NCBI GenBank assembly: GCA_905147135.1
Contig: LR990059.1
Span: forward strand, 10,439,001-10,503,000
Reading direction: 5' to 3'
From: Blastobasis lacticolella
Taxonomy: Eukaryota; Arthropoda; Insecta; Lepidoptera; Blastobasidae
DNA length: 64,000 nt
The first letter of the stretch is position 1, and each line of letters begins with the position of its first letter. The translations under genes were made by a program, and so were the position numbers. Below, one piece after another: positions 23,731 to 55,560 of this stretch. Below the pieces are notes generated by a model. The model made no database searches. It was not told where the DNA came from and saw only the letters and a program-made list of their open reading frames with translations.

Positions 23731-26700
23731 ATGAGGCTGACTGCTTCTGGGGCGTATTCGCGGCCGACGCCGGTGCCCAAGCTGCCGGCGGGATTGGTGG
23801 AGATCATGGAGGATCTCTCCCGTAACGTCCTCCGGCACAATCCGCCCGATGTCTACCAATACTGTGCAGAACACATGGCCAAGTTGCTGGAGTTACGCGA
23901 CGGGCGCGGTGTGTAGAACTCGTTATTTTGCTCGGTATAATTTATGGGTAGTTATGACTGTCAAGCAACACCTTCACTAAATAAATACTACTACGGATAG
24001 AACGGATATCATTTTTTTTTGGATCAAATTAGTCGATCTTTTTATTTAGATTTAAGTATGTACGTAATTAAATTTTTAACGTTCGGAATATATTACTAAA
24101 CCTTTACCGTATTTTAAATTTTAGCCCCCAAAAAAATTTTATCTATTGAAGAAAAGATAGCCCGTGCTCAAGAGATAGTGAGGAAAAGAGCTGAGGAGAG
24201 ACGAAAAAAATATGACGAACAAATGGAATTATTCTTACAGTCCCAAATGGGCAACGAGAGTCATAATCCTGATAGTATTTTATCAGTTCAAGATGATACG
24301 CTCGCAATTAATTCGAAAGCTCCAGTTCATCACGAGAATGATTTAGCTCAGAATTTAGAGGTAGAAGTATACCATGGACCTATTGGTAAATATCTTTCTG
24401 AGGCTGTACCTCGAACCTATGAATATGCCGACGTACTTACCGAAAGCAATGTGGAGCAAACAGGAACAGAACGTCCACTTGATGATGAAGTTTTACAAGA
24501 TAAATCTAAAAAATCGGACGAAGTTAAATCAGACCTCAATGTTCAAAATATCATAATGGAAAACGCAGATGCCTTGCCTACAATAACAGCTGATGAAGTT
24601 GTCACAGATCATGACAGTACTACTAGAATGGTTGGTAGTGTGGACCCTAATGATATAATAGATGAGAATGACAAGATACAAAATAATGGCAAGATTATTG
24701 ATATTCCTAAAGCGGAGGAACTATCTTTAAATAATGATAATACTGTTATTATAGACAGCGCTAACAGCAACGAAAATAATAATAATGATAACACGATCAA
24801 AGACGACATAAAGAATTCCCTCGAAACAGAAAATACAGATTTAAAAGACGATTCGAACAAGAACCTTGATAACGACAACAATACTGTTATTATAGACCGC
24901 GCTAACAGCAACGAAAATAATAATAATGATAACATGATCAAAGACGATATAAAGAATTCTCTCGAAATAGAAAATACAGATGTAAAAGAAGATTCGAACA
25001 AGAACCTTGAAAACGACAACAATACTGTTATTTTAGAAAGCGTTATCATTACGGAAAGTGATAATAATGACAACATATTCAAAGATGATATGAAGAATTC
25101 TCTCGAAATAGAAAGCGCTGATCAAAATACCGATTCAAACAAGATCTTTGAAACTGACTTAATTGACTCAACGCAGTCTTACGTAGAAACCAAGGATAAT
25201 GTCACCGCAGTACTAACAAATAATCCTGAGGTCAAACATATTAATGAAAAAGAGTTAATATATATTTCCAAGGAACCATCGATAGAATCGAATCAGGATA
25301 ATGTTGTACTTCTAACAGAAAATCATGCTAGCAAAGGTACTAACGAAGAAGAGTTGATGAATAATTCAACGCAATCTTCGGTAGAACCAGTACTAACAGA
25401 TATAAGTTCTAACCAAAAAGAAATAATTGTAGTTTCCAAGGAATCTTCGACAGAACCGAATCAGGGTGGTGTTACTAAACTAACAAATAACATTGACGTC
25501 AAATACGACGAAAACATATCCCAGACATCTTCGATAGAACATACTCAAGAGACTGGTACAATACTGACAAGTAACCTTGCAATCAAAGATTCCAACAAAG
25601 AAGAAGTAATTAATGTTTCAGAATCTACTATACAATCACAGGATACTGTTTCAGTATTAACAGATAACACTGCAGTAAAAGATCGCAACGAAGAAAAATT
25701 AATAAACGTTTCGGAACATTTGATACAACCGATTCAGGATTCTGTTTCGGTACTAACAGATCACCTTGCGATCAATGATACTAATAAAGATGAACTAATA
25801 GATATTTCCAAGGAGTCTTCGATTGAACCGATTCAGTATAGTGTTACAATAGTAACAGATAACCTTGCAATGAAAGATTCAAACAAAGAAGAATTAATTC
25901 ATGTTTCGAAATCCTTAACAGAACCTATTGAGGATACCGTTTCATCACTGAAAGATACTAACGAAGAATGTCAGGATAATATCACAGAACTAAAAGATAG
26001 CATAAATGATGCAGCAAGCATTATTAGAAGTAAAGATAATACCGATACCAAGAAAACAAAATATAATCAGACGGAAAATACAAATATTTCTGCTAAATTT
26101 CAGTCTAATTTAGACAATACTAAACCAAATGACACAAATGTAACTGACAAAAATGTAAGTGAAATTAACAACATGACTGATCAAGTTAAAAAACTAATTG
26201 ACACAAATTCAGCAAATAATGAAAATAGCGACGATATTTTAACTGAAAGCACAGAATTGAAATTAGAACACATTGGCAACACAGAACAGCAAGTGTATAC
26301 GTCACTATCTTCGCAAATTGTTCCAGATCACAACATAGCCGAAAAAAATGATAACACCGTAGAGAACATTGTTGACAACAATAAAGATTTTGAGAATGTT
26401 ACTAAGGGGCAAGAAACTGATAATACAACAGTAACTAATACACCACCAACGAAATACGAAGGAATAAAAAAGAGCACATCTGGGAAGTCTTATAACACAA
26501 TTGCTAAAAGCATCGATAATGTTATAGAAAACAAGGATAATATTGATTATACATCTTCGGTGGAAAATGCTGTTGTAGAATATCCTGTCAATGAAGAAAA
26601 TATTGTCAGAGATTTATTAGGTCCCAAGACTCAAGAAGCACAGTCCAGTTCTAATGGAAAAGTTGAAATCAATGTTAATACAGAACAGCTACATGATTAC

Positions 26701-28890
26701 GATTCGATAGACTTACACAAAGGGCATAATGATATTCATCTTGAGACTATTGAAGAAGATAGACTTGCTTCTGAAAAGAATACTGACGTGATTGATGGTA
26801 TTGTAAAAGAGGAACAAGAAGTACATTTACTGAGTGATAGTGCAATACAAAGAGAAACTTCAAACAGTGAAAATATTGATGTCTATAATACTGTGGATGA
26901 TGAGCGCGAAAATAGATCAATCGAATTAAATTTTGTTGAGAGTCGACATGATGAGAATGACGCTGCAAACGCTTTTACTCTTGCTGATAGTTACAAATCC
27001 GACCATGAGGAAATTAATACGAAATCAGTATCTCCGAACAAGGAGTTACATGAACAAAGATACAAACATTACGAAGATAACTCAGATACTTTGGAAAATG
27101 TGTCCAATATTTCTGAACCTCCTCAGATTGAACTAGAAACCGCATCAATTGGAAAATCTAGCAGTCTTGAAGATTATGTTAATGATGATGTTAGTGGCAG
27201 TATTTCTGATGTATTGAATACTTCACAAAGTGAACGCAATAAAAGTATGGACTTAGAAACTGCTGCTATAACTATACAAAAGGTATTTCGCACTTTTTTG
27301 TTCAAAAGTAGAGGATCTACATTTGAGGACTCCGGAAATGGTGAACCTAATTTAACTGATGAAGATACTGAAAAGGTAGTAAAATTATTTTAGTAACTAG
27401 ATCTGAATGAGATTATGTTTAGATATTTTGTATACACTGATTTCTTTTTTCAACTTACAGGAAGATACGGAATTTCAAAAAGCCTTAACAAATCCAAATA
27501 AAGAAAGAAGGACTCTAGGTATCAGCAGAATGGATACAGTTTTACAAACAGTCAATGAAGAAAAGTCTTTATCACTCTCAACCGACGATTCTTCGACTTT
27601 ATCGAGTGCTGCAACTACTATCCAAGCTCATGTAAGGGGTTACTTGGTTAGAAACAAATTGAATTCGTACAAAACTGCTTCTTCAACTTCATTAGTTAAT
27701 TCAGATGGGCCATCGACACATTCTCTTGAAGCAGAGGCAGAACTCCCGAAGAATAGTAAAACGGTACTTAATATTCATATTGTACCCGAAGGTGGACATT
27801 ATCTAAGCCGAGACGAGAGTATTTTGACATCAATGGATTTGTCGCTGGATGGCAGCCCTCCGTCTTCTATAAATTTGCACCCGCTAGGTTATGATAAAAG
27901 TGAACGAAGGAAACAATTAAAACGCGAAGATGCTATACAATCGATGTCACCGCCAAGTAATAACAGTGGAAAGCTGAGCGAAGATGTTGACTCTGTTAAA
28001 GAAATTATTGTGAATGAAACTACTGAACAGCGAAACCAAGACGTAATTAACGACATCCAACAAGACATTGAACCAGAAACTAGTGATACTTCTTTAACTA
28101 AGAGCACAACTATAGAAACTGTTATAGAAATGGAAAATTTAAATATTACAGACTTAATAAGTACCGCTGATTCAGAAAGACGAAAGAGGAGTTTGACAAG
28201 AATGAGCTCAGATGAAAGTGATGTGATTACGCCTTTTGTGCAAGATAACACTAATCAGCAAGTAAATTTAAATAATACGACAAAGTTGTTGCATTCAGGA
28301 GAGTTTCACGATGTAGTCTTGCCTACGAAAATTTCGCGCAGTGACACGTCTGTCGTCCGTGGTGAGTGAAGACATCTATTATCAGGTGATAAATCTTTCC
28401 CTTATACGGAGGCTATCGCATGAGCAGCTTAGAATACGTTGATCCAACTTAGGTAGTGTGCGAAAGCTTGTTTGAATAGATTAGAGCCTTGTAGAATAGA
28501 TGAAAGTTGTGTAGTTAATAATCATTGTTCAAGTCGATCTAAATTATTATAGTGGCGATCATGATTATCTTAATGTGCCGATTGATAAGTGTTGTCATAA
28601 TTCGTATATTTTGACGTTTTGTCGCGTAAGTTATCGAAAGGAATAATAGTTTACATAATTTTAGCTAGCCGTAGCCTTTAAAGTTAGCCTTAATTTTAAT
28701 AATTATGTTTTTCAACCAATTATTGCCTGTAGGTATTATTTAACATGATTGTTTAATTAACAAAATCTTGCCTAAAACAAAATAATGCCATTATTTGAAG
28801 TTATATATCACATGCATTGCTAATCCTAATATATTTTGTTTTCCAGAATTCAAGAATGTTTTAGTGAAATTGTTACTGTGGAACAACTGA
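23731..28890 (+). CDS. RIIa-domain and IQ-motif protein (Sp17/CABYR-like, sperm-type), 4 exons
   Basis: Coding exons 23731-23908, 24125-27375, 27461-28361 and 28847-28890 join in phase to 1458 codons. Residues about 14-58 form an RIIa dimerisation/docking fold (LPAGLVEIMEDLSRNVLRHN, then PPDVYQYCAEHMAKLLELRD), the module by which PKA RII, ropporin, Sp17 and CABYR bind AKAPs. Exon 2 (3.25 kb) starts with a charged helix (IEEKIARAQEIVRKRAEERR) and is otherwise Asp/Glu/Asn/Ser-rich and low complexity. It includes three tandem 47-residue repeats (24741-25150) and about eight looser repeats of 36-38 residues (25150-25960). Two IQ motifs follow: IQKVFRTFLFK (about 1107) and IQAHVRGYLVR (about 1195), predicted to bind calmodulin. 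RIIa plus IQ is the Sp17 arrangement, so a flagellar/fibrous-sheath role is likely but inferred. The reading frame of the last exon is doubtful: it ends after 14 residues, while other frames there look more protein-like. Confidence 0.85.
24741..25150 (+). repeat. Three in-frame 141-bp tandem repeats
   Basis: TACTGTTATT recurs at 24741, 24882 and 25023, exactly 141 bases (47 codons) apart. The first two units are nearly identical (DIKNSLE and DSNKNL shared) and the third is diverged. Because the period is a multiple of three, copy-number change would keep the frame. Confidence 0.9.
25150..25965 (+). repeat. Diverged protein repeats in the acidic exon
   Basis: About eight imperfect units of roughly 36-38 codons with the pattern SSIEPxQDxVxxLTDNLAxK followed by DxNKEELIxVS. 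Tandem duplication with subsequent divergence; no known fold recognised. Confidence 0.75.
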
Positions 28891-28985
28891 CAAGTAGAGA
28901 AATACAGCAGTGCATTACCTTTTGAAACAAGTTAATTCTAATAGTTCATCTGTTAGTGCTTTAAGTGTAGATCATTTATTAATAG
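28848..28985 (+). other. Possible frame-broken continuation of the RIIa/IQ gene
   Basis: Beyond the called stop at 28888-28890, one frame reads IQECFSEIVTVEQLTSREIQ from 28848, and another reads HYLLKQVNSNSSSVSALSVD up to a good donor (ATTAATAG followed by gtaagc) at 28985. These are compositionally like the rest of the gene but lie in different frames. Two single-base indels (assembly error or real decay) would explain this. Not proof of coding. Confidence 0.35.
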
Positions 28986-29079
28986 GTAAGCATGTAATAG
29001 TAATAGTATATAAATTTGGTTTAAAATAACACATCACCTTTTTGCTTCCTGAATGTATCTAGTATACTTTACGTTTAAG

Positions 29080-29168
29080 TATTTACTCGTGGCGAGAGGT
29101 ACTTCGATTCCCAGTACTGCCGTGTACCAATCACGTTTTTCTGAGTTAACATTAGTTGTACATTAACC
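29080..29168 (+). repeat. SINE fragment (tRNA-related head)
   Basis: Contains GGCGAGAGGTACTTCGATTC, a B-box-like end, and GTGTACCAATCACG, CTGAGTTAACATTAGTTG, matching the head-to-body junction of the SINE family at 44.1 and 54.2 kb. Truncated on both sides and directly followed by a LINE tail. Confidence 0.65.
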
Positions 29169-29170
29169 GA

Positions 29171-29835
29171 TTTTTTTTTTTGCGCCAAACGCAAAGGAAA
29201 TGAGCACCCTCCGATATAGCGGTTGGGAGGGAGGAGGTGAACTCTCATGAGTACCAGCCGGCCGGCCGGACTGGTTCTGCACGACTCGCCAAAAAAAGAG
29301 CCTAGGTGCATACGTGCTAAACACCCCCTGGGAGCACCTGTAGCCATAAGGGCTTTTCAGGTTTCATCGGATGCTACACCCCGTAAGGACGGGGTGCGCT
29401 CAACGTCACTCCTTACGGAGCATACGCTGGAGAATTTATAGCGAGACCCCAGAAGGGGGTCCCGCTGCTGTGGGTTGGGATTGGGGGCTTACGGGGGCCG
29501 CTGAAACGGCAGGGAGGGGCTCTGTCGAGTCGTCCCGAGCCTCCAGGAGGAGGTTCAGGGCACTCAACAGTTCGGCGGGGGGGTCCGTGAGGACATGTCT
29601 CGGTCTCCGTACCACGTGGCCGGAGACCGGGCGGGGAGAGTAGGCTGCTGCCTCTCGCATGAGCGGATTGGGATGCTCCTCCGCGGCCTTGAAAAAGGTC
29701 TCGGAGAGCGTTTTAAGAAACTGCTGCAGGGTAGGCAGGTCCATGTCATGGTGTAGGTCCGCATTGCGGACGTACCATGGAGCCGCCGTTGCCCTACGGC
29801 AGAAGATGTTCTGCACAATTTGCAGTTTCTTCATG
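29171..29835 (-). mobile_element. 5'-truncated Jockey-like LINE, C-terminal RT part plus 3' UTR
   Basis: The minus-strand frame reads LQIVQNIFCRRATAAPWYVR and DLPTLQQFLKTLSETFF, the conserved C-terminus of Jockey-clade reverse transcriptases, then about 200 bases of 3' UTR and an A-tail seen as the T-run at 29171-29182. No catalytic RT or endonuclease domain remains. The same 3' UTR recurs at 61.2 kb, so both are copies of one family. Confidence 0.8.
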
Positions 29836-29839
29836 TCAC

Positions 29840-31161
29840 AGTCGAGTCTCAAGACCGTTCTTGGGATCGCCTCACGTAAGTTCGTCTTAAGACACTGAGA
29901 CGATCTTGAGACCTTATGTATTGTGTACATTCGGAAAGTAAGATCACCTTACGTAAGAATTTGGTCACAACCATTTACTTATTTCGTTTAAGATCACCTT
30001 AGCGAAGTCAATGCTTGAGACGATCTCACATGAGGTTCGGGTCTTTCCGGAATTATTCCGTTAGAGCAGCCAATCAATAAGTTGTGTGACGAATGTGAAA
30101 TTCGTCGACAGCGTGCGCTAGTAACTTTCGCAAAAAGACCGCGAAATTGCAAAGAGCAATACATTCGATATAATTATTTTAATATTTTATCAGAAAGGAA
30201 TAGGCATTCATTATAAAATTAGATTATTAACGATTTATGAGAGGAATGTAATAGGGGATGTGGTTACCTATAAGACGTCAGCATTAAACAATAACATATT
30301 CTGACGGTACTTGTGTGTATGGGTTCCTCCACAAAATTTTAGTAGTTTGTAATGTTTATCGAAAAAATATCGAGAGTTTTGTTTATTCGAACGTACTAGA
30401 GTCGAGCACAACAGCGATCGAACCCTCTCACGAGCATGAAAGGGCCTACTCACAAGAGGCCAGACCCTTCGGTGGGGAGAGCTACGAGACGTGATTGGAT
30501 GCGCGAAAATTAAACGTACGGAGTCTGCGCTGAGACTCCAAAGATTTCAGAGTTCTGTACATAGAGAAAATATTTACTAACGTAATAGAGGAGACACCGC
30601 AAGTATTTTCTTTGAATCACGCTTTGCGGTCCATGTACAACAGTGGCCGCAGTCAGTTCCTAGACATTGCTCGACGCGGACCAATCTGACAGTAGCTTGG
30701 ATATTTAAAAAAATGCCATCCTTTTTATTAAAAAACTAAACGAACCATTCGAGGGCCAATAAAGCGTTTAATGAAATGTATACGAGTCACTTCGAATACT
30801 CCTATTATGAAATAATTAATACCATTGATAGAACTGAAACCGTATTATTTATAAAAATATAATGTTTCTGAGATCATCTTAAGTCGAGTGTAACGTCGAC
30901 TTGAAATATTTCGACTGCTGTGCTCAAATAGTTAGGTTATGTTGGCATTTAAGATCTCTCAGAATCGACTGTGAATCATGCGCAGTAAGATCGTCTTGAG
31001 ACCGAGCTCAAGCATCGTTTGTGAATTAGTTCTGCCTTGGGTAAGGTAGCGATTTGACTTCTGCCTTAAGACGGTCTCAAGGTGCGTCTGTGAATCGAAA
31101 TGCGATCTTAAGATCGCCTTAAGACCGACTTACATTTAAGAATCGACTGTGAATACGGCCC
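29840..31161. mobile_element. DNA-transposon remnant rich in CTTAAGAC-type inverted repeats (Harbinger-like end)
   Basis: The right end reads ACTGTGAATACGGCCC followed by TAA, resembling a PIF/Harbinger terminus (GGGCCGTATTC inward) with a TAA target site. Inside it, words such as GATCTTAAGATC, CTTAAGACGGTCTCAAG and AAGATCGTCTTGAGACCG recur in both orientations, notably at 29.85-30.03 and 30.87-31.15 kb. I find no transposase ORF. The left end is hidden or destroyed by the adjacent LINE. Family assignment is tentative. Confidence 0.5.
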
Positions 31162-31718
31162 TAAGGGCCAAGGGCCAACTTGCCTGTGAATAGGGGATCA
31201 AGTGGAACAGTTGGTAATGTTGTGCACCAGTCCATAGGTTTTTACACTGTATTGCAAAAAGCATAAAAGATCCATGAAAATCGAGTATTCTCTTAATAAT
31301 TTATACCGTCATACTGTTGGAAGTCAATAGGTCAGTCACGATAAAACTATGGAGGATATGGCTGTGTGGGCTTATATCCTTTGCCTAACCACCGAGCTAA
31401 AAACAAAAAAACTATTGTCAAACCGAAAAAATCCTAGGCCATCGCTATTTTGCCATCAAATTCATTCGTTCAGAACGAATGAAAGAGTGGAAATAGCCAG
31501 TGCTACGGTGAAAATAACCTCGAGTGGAATGTACAAGCACTACATAGATTTAAGTTTGTGTGAGTGAAAACGAGATGCCAAAATAGACAGTATTTTGGTG
31601 TTGGATTGAAGATGACTAGGATCAATAATCATAGACGATAGATAGCTGTACCATGGACCTATTTTGTATCTGGATACGTAGGTTCGTCTAGTTAGTCTGT
31701 GATATCTGGATACTTTTA

Positions 31719-31913
31719 ATCATCTTGGCATTAATGTCCTGGTAATGCTCTCGCGCACGAGGGCCCAGGGTCCGCTATGTACATGATCCAGGATTTGGCC
31801 GATCAGGTAACAATGGAGCGTCTGCCATCTGACCTCCGTGATCCTAATAAGCAGCTTGGATCATAGTTACACATTTAGTCCCATGAATGTGCAGGTTTCA
31901 TTACAATGTTTAC
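31719..31913 (-). repeat. tRNA-derived SINE, truncated
   Basis: 3' portion of the 54.2-kb SINE family (CTCTCGCGCACGAGGGCCCA, then ACCTCCGTGATCC and GGATCATAGTTACACATTTA). It stops before the tRNA-like head. Confidence 0.8.
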
Positions 31914-31935
31914 TACCCCTGATTTCCATGACTAT

Positions 31936-32297
31936 GTTTCACTTACCCCAAGTTCAGTTTTTTCAATGTATTTTAAAAATTGAACCTTATTTCGATAGAC
32001 TGAGACTCTTATTAGAGCGAAGCAATTTGAGATGTAATTTAAGTCATCCACAGACCTAATATTTATAGATATTCTGTTGTTCACTTACCCCATATTTCGG
32101 GGTAAGTGAAACAAAACCGTAGACTGCTTGTATTTGATATTATTATCGTTAATTGCACGACTAGAGGGCTTGAACTCGTATCATAGAAAGCTGTGATGAT
32201 AGGGAGTATATTTTGCACATTTATCGCTATTCGAAATGAGTCTTTTTACTGAGCTAGAGCTCATTATGTAAAAGTAAAGTATGGTTCACTTACCCCA
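31936..32297. repeat. Cluster of TTCACTTACCCC motifs with a hairpin
   Basis: The word TTCACTTACCCC occurs at 31938, 32080 and 32286 on plus and at 32099-32110 on minus. The 32080 and 32099 copies form a perfect 12-bp stem with a 7-base loop. Function unknown; probably part of a decayed fold-back element. Confidence 0.7.
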
Positions 32298-32708
32298 CCT
32301 GACCTTACTAAAAATAAATTTCCAATATCTCTACACCTTTTCCACATCCACATTATAAATTACTGTATAAACCAGATTTTAACTAAAGACTTTGTTTACT
32401 TGGCTTAAAAGATCCAGGCCTGTAAAAGTATCTAAAAAAACTAAATGGCTATTTTGCCATCGATGCTATTTTGACCATTCGGAAAAACATTCCAATCGTT
32501 CTGAATGAATGAAATGAACAAGGTGTAGGATGGCACAATAGCCAGTCCGAAAATCCTGTCAGCTTGCTCAGGCTGTCAATTCTCATTAGTGAAGTTAACT
32601 GTCAAGCGAGTTATGGAATCTGCGTATTTAACTATTTTCTAAGAATAATTTTGATAACGTGCTTCTATTCATTTCATCCATTATTACTGTAAGTAAAAAT
32701 TACCAAAC

Positions 32709-33551
32709 ATGCCCTTGCCGCCGGCATTGGCTGCACGCCTTGCTAAAAGGGGCATTTTGAAGCCAAATGCTGTTGCAGGAGAGCCACCGGCTGCGACCCA
32801 TACCAACGAAGAAATTATCGCTGAAGATTACGATAATAATCTCGAAGAACACAATAAGCACAAGGAACCGTTCTGGCCAGGTACGGGGGGTGTTTACGTT
32901 GATCCGATCAACGGGCACAGGGGCTGTCCTAATAAAAGCAATATTTACCATGAATGTTCTAAATATTGCGTGAAGAGATGGAAGCAGGGAAAGCTTGTAC
33001 CCGACGAATGTTATTTAGAAAGCAAACGCAAAGCTCTGGAGTTATGGCCATTGCCACATGGTTGGGAAGAAGTATATGATGAAGGTTATGGGCAACATTA
33101 TTTTTGGAATGTTCATAACAATTTAGTGTCTTGGTATCCTCCTGCCCATCCAAGTGCTACACCAACCGAGAGCGCAGCGCATTTGCGCGAAGAACGTGTG
33201 CTCAAAGAGGGCGACGAAAGTGAGGACAGCAGTGACGCTTCCGATCAAGAGGTTCCGCAACAGATACCTAAAGAAAAGGCTAAACGTAGAGAGCGACCAA
33301 GAGAAATGACTCATCATCGCGACAAAAAGAGACAACGAGTGAAAGACAATGACCTCGACCCAATGGATCCAGCTTCATATTCAGATATTCCAAGAGGCAA
33401 TTGGTCTGCTGGGATGGATACTCATGCCAAGACAGGAGTTGACACTACTGCATCAGGGACCTTATATCAGATGCGGCCTTATCCTGCTCCCGGAGCCATT
33501 CTTGCAGCAAATGCAAAGCAAGCTGAACAATCACCACCACCATCACCATAA
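32709..33551 (+). CDS. PQBP1: Polyglutamine-binding protein 1, single coding exon, complete
   Basis: Nuclear WW-domain protein that links transcription and the U5 snRNP. 280 aa from the ATG at 32709 to the TAA at 33549-33551. The N-terminus MPLPPALAARLAKRGILK and EEIIAEDYD are PQBP1 hallmarks. The WW domain is about residues 114-147 (HGWEEVYDEGYGQHYFWN, then LVSWYPP). A Ser/Asp/Lys/Arg-rich disordered stretch covers 150-205. The C-terminal U5-15kD (TXNL4A)-binding region is DPMDPASYSDIPRGNW and RPYPAPGAILAANA. Residues about 52-110, between the N-terminus and the WW domain, hold an insertion absent from human PQBP1, with C73, H81, C83, C87 and C101. Convergent with CBS. AATAAA at 33603-33608 is the likely poly(A) signal. 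Confidence 0.95.
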   Translation: MPLPPALAARLAKRGILKPNAVAGEPPAATHTNEEIIAEDYDNNLEEHNKHKEPFWPGTGGVYVDPINGHRGCPNKSNIYHECSKYCVKRWKQGKLVPDECYLESKRKALELWPLPHGWEEVYDEGYGQHYFWNVHNNLVSWYPPAHPSATPTESAAHLREERVLKEGDESEDSSDASDQEVPQQIPKEKAKRRERPREMTHHRDKKRQRVKDNDLDPMDPASYSDIPRGNWSAGMDTHAKTGVDTTASGTLYQMRPYPAPGAILAANAKQAEQSPPPSP

Positions 33552-33602
33552 TGTAGTACTTTTTGTCTTTCTATTTATAAAAAGTTCCTGGAGGTTGTTT
33601 AA

Positions 33603-33608
33603 AATAAA
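33603..33608 (+). terminator. Poly(A) signal of PQBP1
   Basis: AATAAA 52 bases after the PQBP1 stop codon, followed by T-rich sequence. Confidence 0.65.
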
Positions 33609-33639
33609 AGAATTGATTATTTTTCAATTTTTATTTTTA

Positions 33640-34495
33640 AGTTTATCAACATTTGTGACATCATAATTCAGCACTAGTACATAAATGCTCAGGGAATGCT
33701 GATTATTATTATCATAAAAGTAAATGCTATAAAAGTAGCAACTCAGTCAAAATAACATCATTATTCAAACCAAATCTTGTCCCAAGACTCGGTTTCAGGC
33801 ATTGTTTTCTAGTAAGTACCATTTAAGTAGTAATTGTCGAATACTTTTTATATACTTTGTGCTAGTATAATATAAATAATTTCACTGTTCAGAAAATAAT
33901 TTGATTATCTAAATCAGTTAATTGCCCAAGTCTCAAACTTGAATAAAATATTAAAATTTATTCTTGCACTAGCACATCGAAATCCCTCCCTATTTGTTAG
34001 TCATAATTATCATCTAAACCTATTACTAAGTTTTTAATGCATTGATTTTTATTAGTACATAAACTGTAAGTATCAAAGTTATCACCAATTGATTACCCCT
34101 CTAAAATAGTATAAATAACAGGTCTTTACCTGTGAAATTGACTGTTTTTGGCCCATATACATATGCCCACAAATTGTTTATTTTACATAGGTATAATACC
34201 CAGACCCAGTATGCCAGGGTCTGTTTTCCTACTTGTCCTCAGTAATGGGTCTTTGATCAGAAGTAATTTTATTAAAAATAGATATTCACTAGTTTGCTTA
34301 ATCCTGTCTCATTATATCTACAAAGCTTTATGATGATTGGATTGGCTATTACCAAGAAATAAAAAATTTGTTAGTATGAAATTCGTATTAACAAATTATT
34401 CATTACATACTGTCATTTTTGGCACACAAAATTTCATAGATAAAGACCATAATCATAATTATCATTTCTTGATGTCATTCATAATCATTGTCAGT
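33640..34495. other. Tail-to-tail region between PQBP1 and CBS
   Basis: Non-coding AT-rich sequence that should include the CBS 3' UTR. Candidate minus-strand AATAAA signals are at 34177-34182 and 33630-33635; the latter would overlap the PQBP1 transcript. A short piece resembling the 53.9-kb SINE lies near 34.19 kb. Confidence 0.45.
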
Positions 34496-55537
<21,042 letters not shown>

Positions 55538-55560
55538 GTTTTTTATGGAATCTCTTCCTA

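Noticed and set aside
29436..29930. 164-residue minus ORF as a host gene
   Set aside because: It is the C-terminus of a Jockey-type reverse transcriptase next to its A-tailed 3' UTR.
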